The position numbers and the translations under genes were made by a program. This document shows positions 35,504 to 36,211 of a stretch of 36,211 bases of DNA, one piece after another. Location of the stretch: NCBI GenBank assembly GCA_018710785.1, contig DVJD01000055.1:1-36211 (forward strand). Direction: 5' to 3'. This stretch comes from Candidatus Fimimorpha excrementavium. Its GTDB lineage: Bacteria; Bacillota; Clostridia; Lachnospirales; Lachnospiraceae. The notes under the pieces are model-generated. The model worked only from the letters and a program-made list of their open reading frames with translations. It made no database searches and had not been told where the DNA came from. Each line of letters starts with the position of its first letter. The stretch's first letter is position 1.

Positions 35504-35992
35504 TTATCTCCTTTTTGTATCAAACAATCCCATTCCTAATGCGCAGGCATATCCCTGCGTTTGTCTTTGAACCATTGCCAATCTTTTTTTCCCGTCTTTT
35601 TTCTGTCTTGCCGACAGTTCAAACAAAAAGCGGGGCCACACAAACAGATACAGCTGAAGATACGATAAAAAAGCCCTCTTCGCCAGCCACAAAGAGAGAC
35701 TTAACACCAAAAGAACAGCGGCAAAAGCAAATGCCGACTTCCCGATATCATTTGTTGCCCTCTGAATATTATAAGGCACAGCAGGCTTTGCCGCCATCCC
35801 CCAGCAAAATCCGCCGGTATCAGAGGCATCCCGGATACTGGAAGCACAGATCTGTGAATTGAACGTTTCCTCCGGATACTGTGTTATTACTTCTGTACCT
35901 AAATCATCCGAATATGGATTAGAAACCAGAAAAAGCATTAGCACAAACACGGCGTATACAAACGACAATATGGAATTTCTCTTCCGCTTCAC
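35504..35992 (-). CDS. Unknown membrane protein heading the ion operon
   Basis: A 162-residue protein I do not recognise. A basic N-terminus precedes TM1 (about 8-26, ILSFVYAVFVLMLFLVSNP). A polar segment of about 58 residues with two Cys (49 and 63) follows, then TM2 (about 86-104) and a further hydrophobic stretch (about 108-126). The basic C-terminal tail (about 128-162) is rich in K, R and Q. Topology by the positive-inside rule would place the Cys-bearing loop outside. The start is GTG at 35992, supported by GGGAGG seven bases upstream; no ATG competes. It is the first gene after the operon promoter and its stop overlaps the ktrB ribosome site, so it is probably an accessory to K+ transport. 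That role is inferred from position only. Confidence 0.72.
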   Translation of the reverse strand: MKRKRNSILSFVYAVFVLMLFLVSNPYSDDLGTEVITQYPEETFNSQICASSIRDASDTGGFCWGMAAKPAVPYNIQRATNDIGKSAFAFAAVLLVLSLSLWLAKRAFLSYLQLYLFVWPRFLFELSARQKKDGKKRLAMVQRQTQGYACALGMGLFDTKRR

Positions 35993-36033
35993 TGCTTATC
36001 CTCCCAATCTCAAAATTCACCAAGTTCACATCC

Positions 36034-36062
36034 AAAATAACATCAATCGCGCCCAATGTCAA
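36034..36062 (-). promoter_or_regulatory. Promoter of the six-gene ion operon
   Basis: Minus-strand perfect -35 TTGACA (36057-36062), 17-base spacer, TATTTT (36034-36039), about 45 bases before the GTG start. The leader is too short to hold a c-di-AMP (ydaO-type) riboswitch. Confidence 0.75.
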
Positions 36063-36134
36063 TATGTACTTTCCAGAAACCCAGGACAAACGCATGAGTA
36101 AATAAATTGTGAACAAAATGGGAATCCGGACGGT

Positions 36135-36177
36135 CGGAGAGAGCGAACCTTTTCCCTGTCGGGGCGCTCTCGCTCCG
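36135..36177. repeat. Imperfect inverted repeat at the right edge
   Basis: CGGAGAGAGCG (36135-36145) pairs with CGCTCTCGCTCCG (36165-36177), with a two-base bulge, around an inner stem CCC-TGTC-GGG. The adjoining sequence has TAGCGGTACTA, itself partly symmetric. No T tract follows on either strand, so it is not an obvious terminator. The rest of 36063-36211 shows no gene. It could be a dispersed intergenic repeat or part of a structure continuing past the edge. Confidence 0.45.
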
Positions 36178-36211
36178 TGAAAAACGTAGCGGTACTAAGA
36201 TTTTTCTGCGC

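Noticed and set aside
36121-36211. Possible c-di-AMP riboswitch upstream of the Ktr operon
   Set aside because: The expected core motifs are not visible, and the sequence lies upstream of the operon promoter rather than in its short leader.

Overview
The window looks like a chromosomal segment of a gut-type Lachnospiraceae (Clostridia). The grounds are moderate GC, strong GGAGG ribosome sites, a PflB/PflA fermentation pair, a PepSY lipoprotein beside a two-component system, an LplB/YtcP-type oligosaccharide importer without its own ATPase, and a YesS-like membrane AraC regulator. The genus cannot be fixed from sequence alone. Almost every gene is on the minus strand. The exceptions are an XRE regulator, a tRNA-Gln and a LysR remnant.

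Layout, left to right. (1) 1-118: terminal hairpin resembling an IS200/IS605-family end, with an outward minus-strand promoter. (2) 209-14584: a rhamnogalacturonan-I utilisation locus. In transcription order (right to left) it holds a YesS-like AraC regulator, two permeases, a solute-binding lipoprotein, a strong terminator, a PcRGLX/YetA-like protein, a PL11 rhamnogalacturonan lyase, a hairpin terminator, a cyclophilin-like relic, and a GH95 enzyme with its own promoter. None of the three enzymes has a signal peptide. The picture is import of RG-I oligosaccharides and depolymerisation in the cytoplasm; the ABC ATPase and an unsaturated-rhamnogalacturonyl hydrolase must lie elsewhere. (3) 14862-17401: XRE regulator with a long structured leader, convergent with a thioesterase-cvfB pair, then tRNA-Gln(CTG).

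(4) 17494-25599: an MBL-fold hydrolase, a 1263-residue protein joining a GNAT acetyltransferase to a GH2 glycosidase, a double-PepSY lipoprotein, and a histidine kinase/OmpR-type regulator pair. A tandem 11-bp repeat in front of the PepSY gene looks like the regulator's target. (5) 25629-28885: pflBA with its own promoter, leader hairpin and terminator. (6) about 28981-29265: the 3' remnant of a LysR gene. (7) 29243-36062: a six-gene ion-homeostasis operon read from one near-consensus promoter (unknown membrane protein, KtrB-type and KtrA-type K+ uptake, Pit phosphate transporter, DUF47 partner, cation P-type ATPase). (8) 36135-36177: an imperfect inverted repeat at the right edge.

The most unusual items are the GNAT-GH2 fusion, the structured XRE leader, the unknown membrane protein heading the ion operon, and several hairpin or relic elements. 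I saw no CRISPR array, prophage, origin or recognisable riboswitch. Coordinates of promoters and hairpins were read by eye, and no database search was possible.
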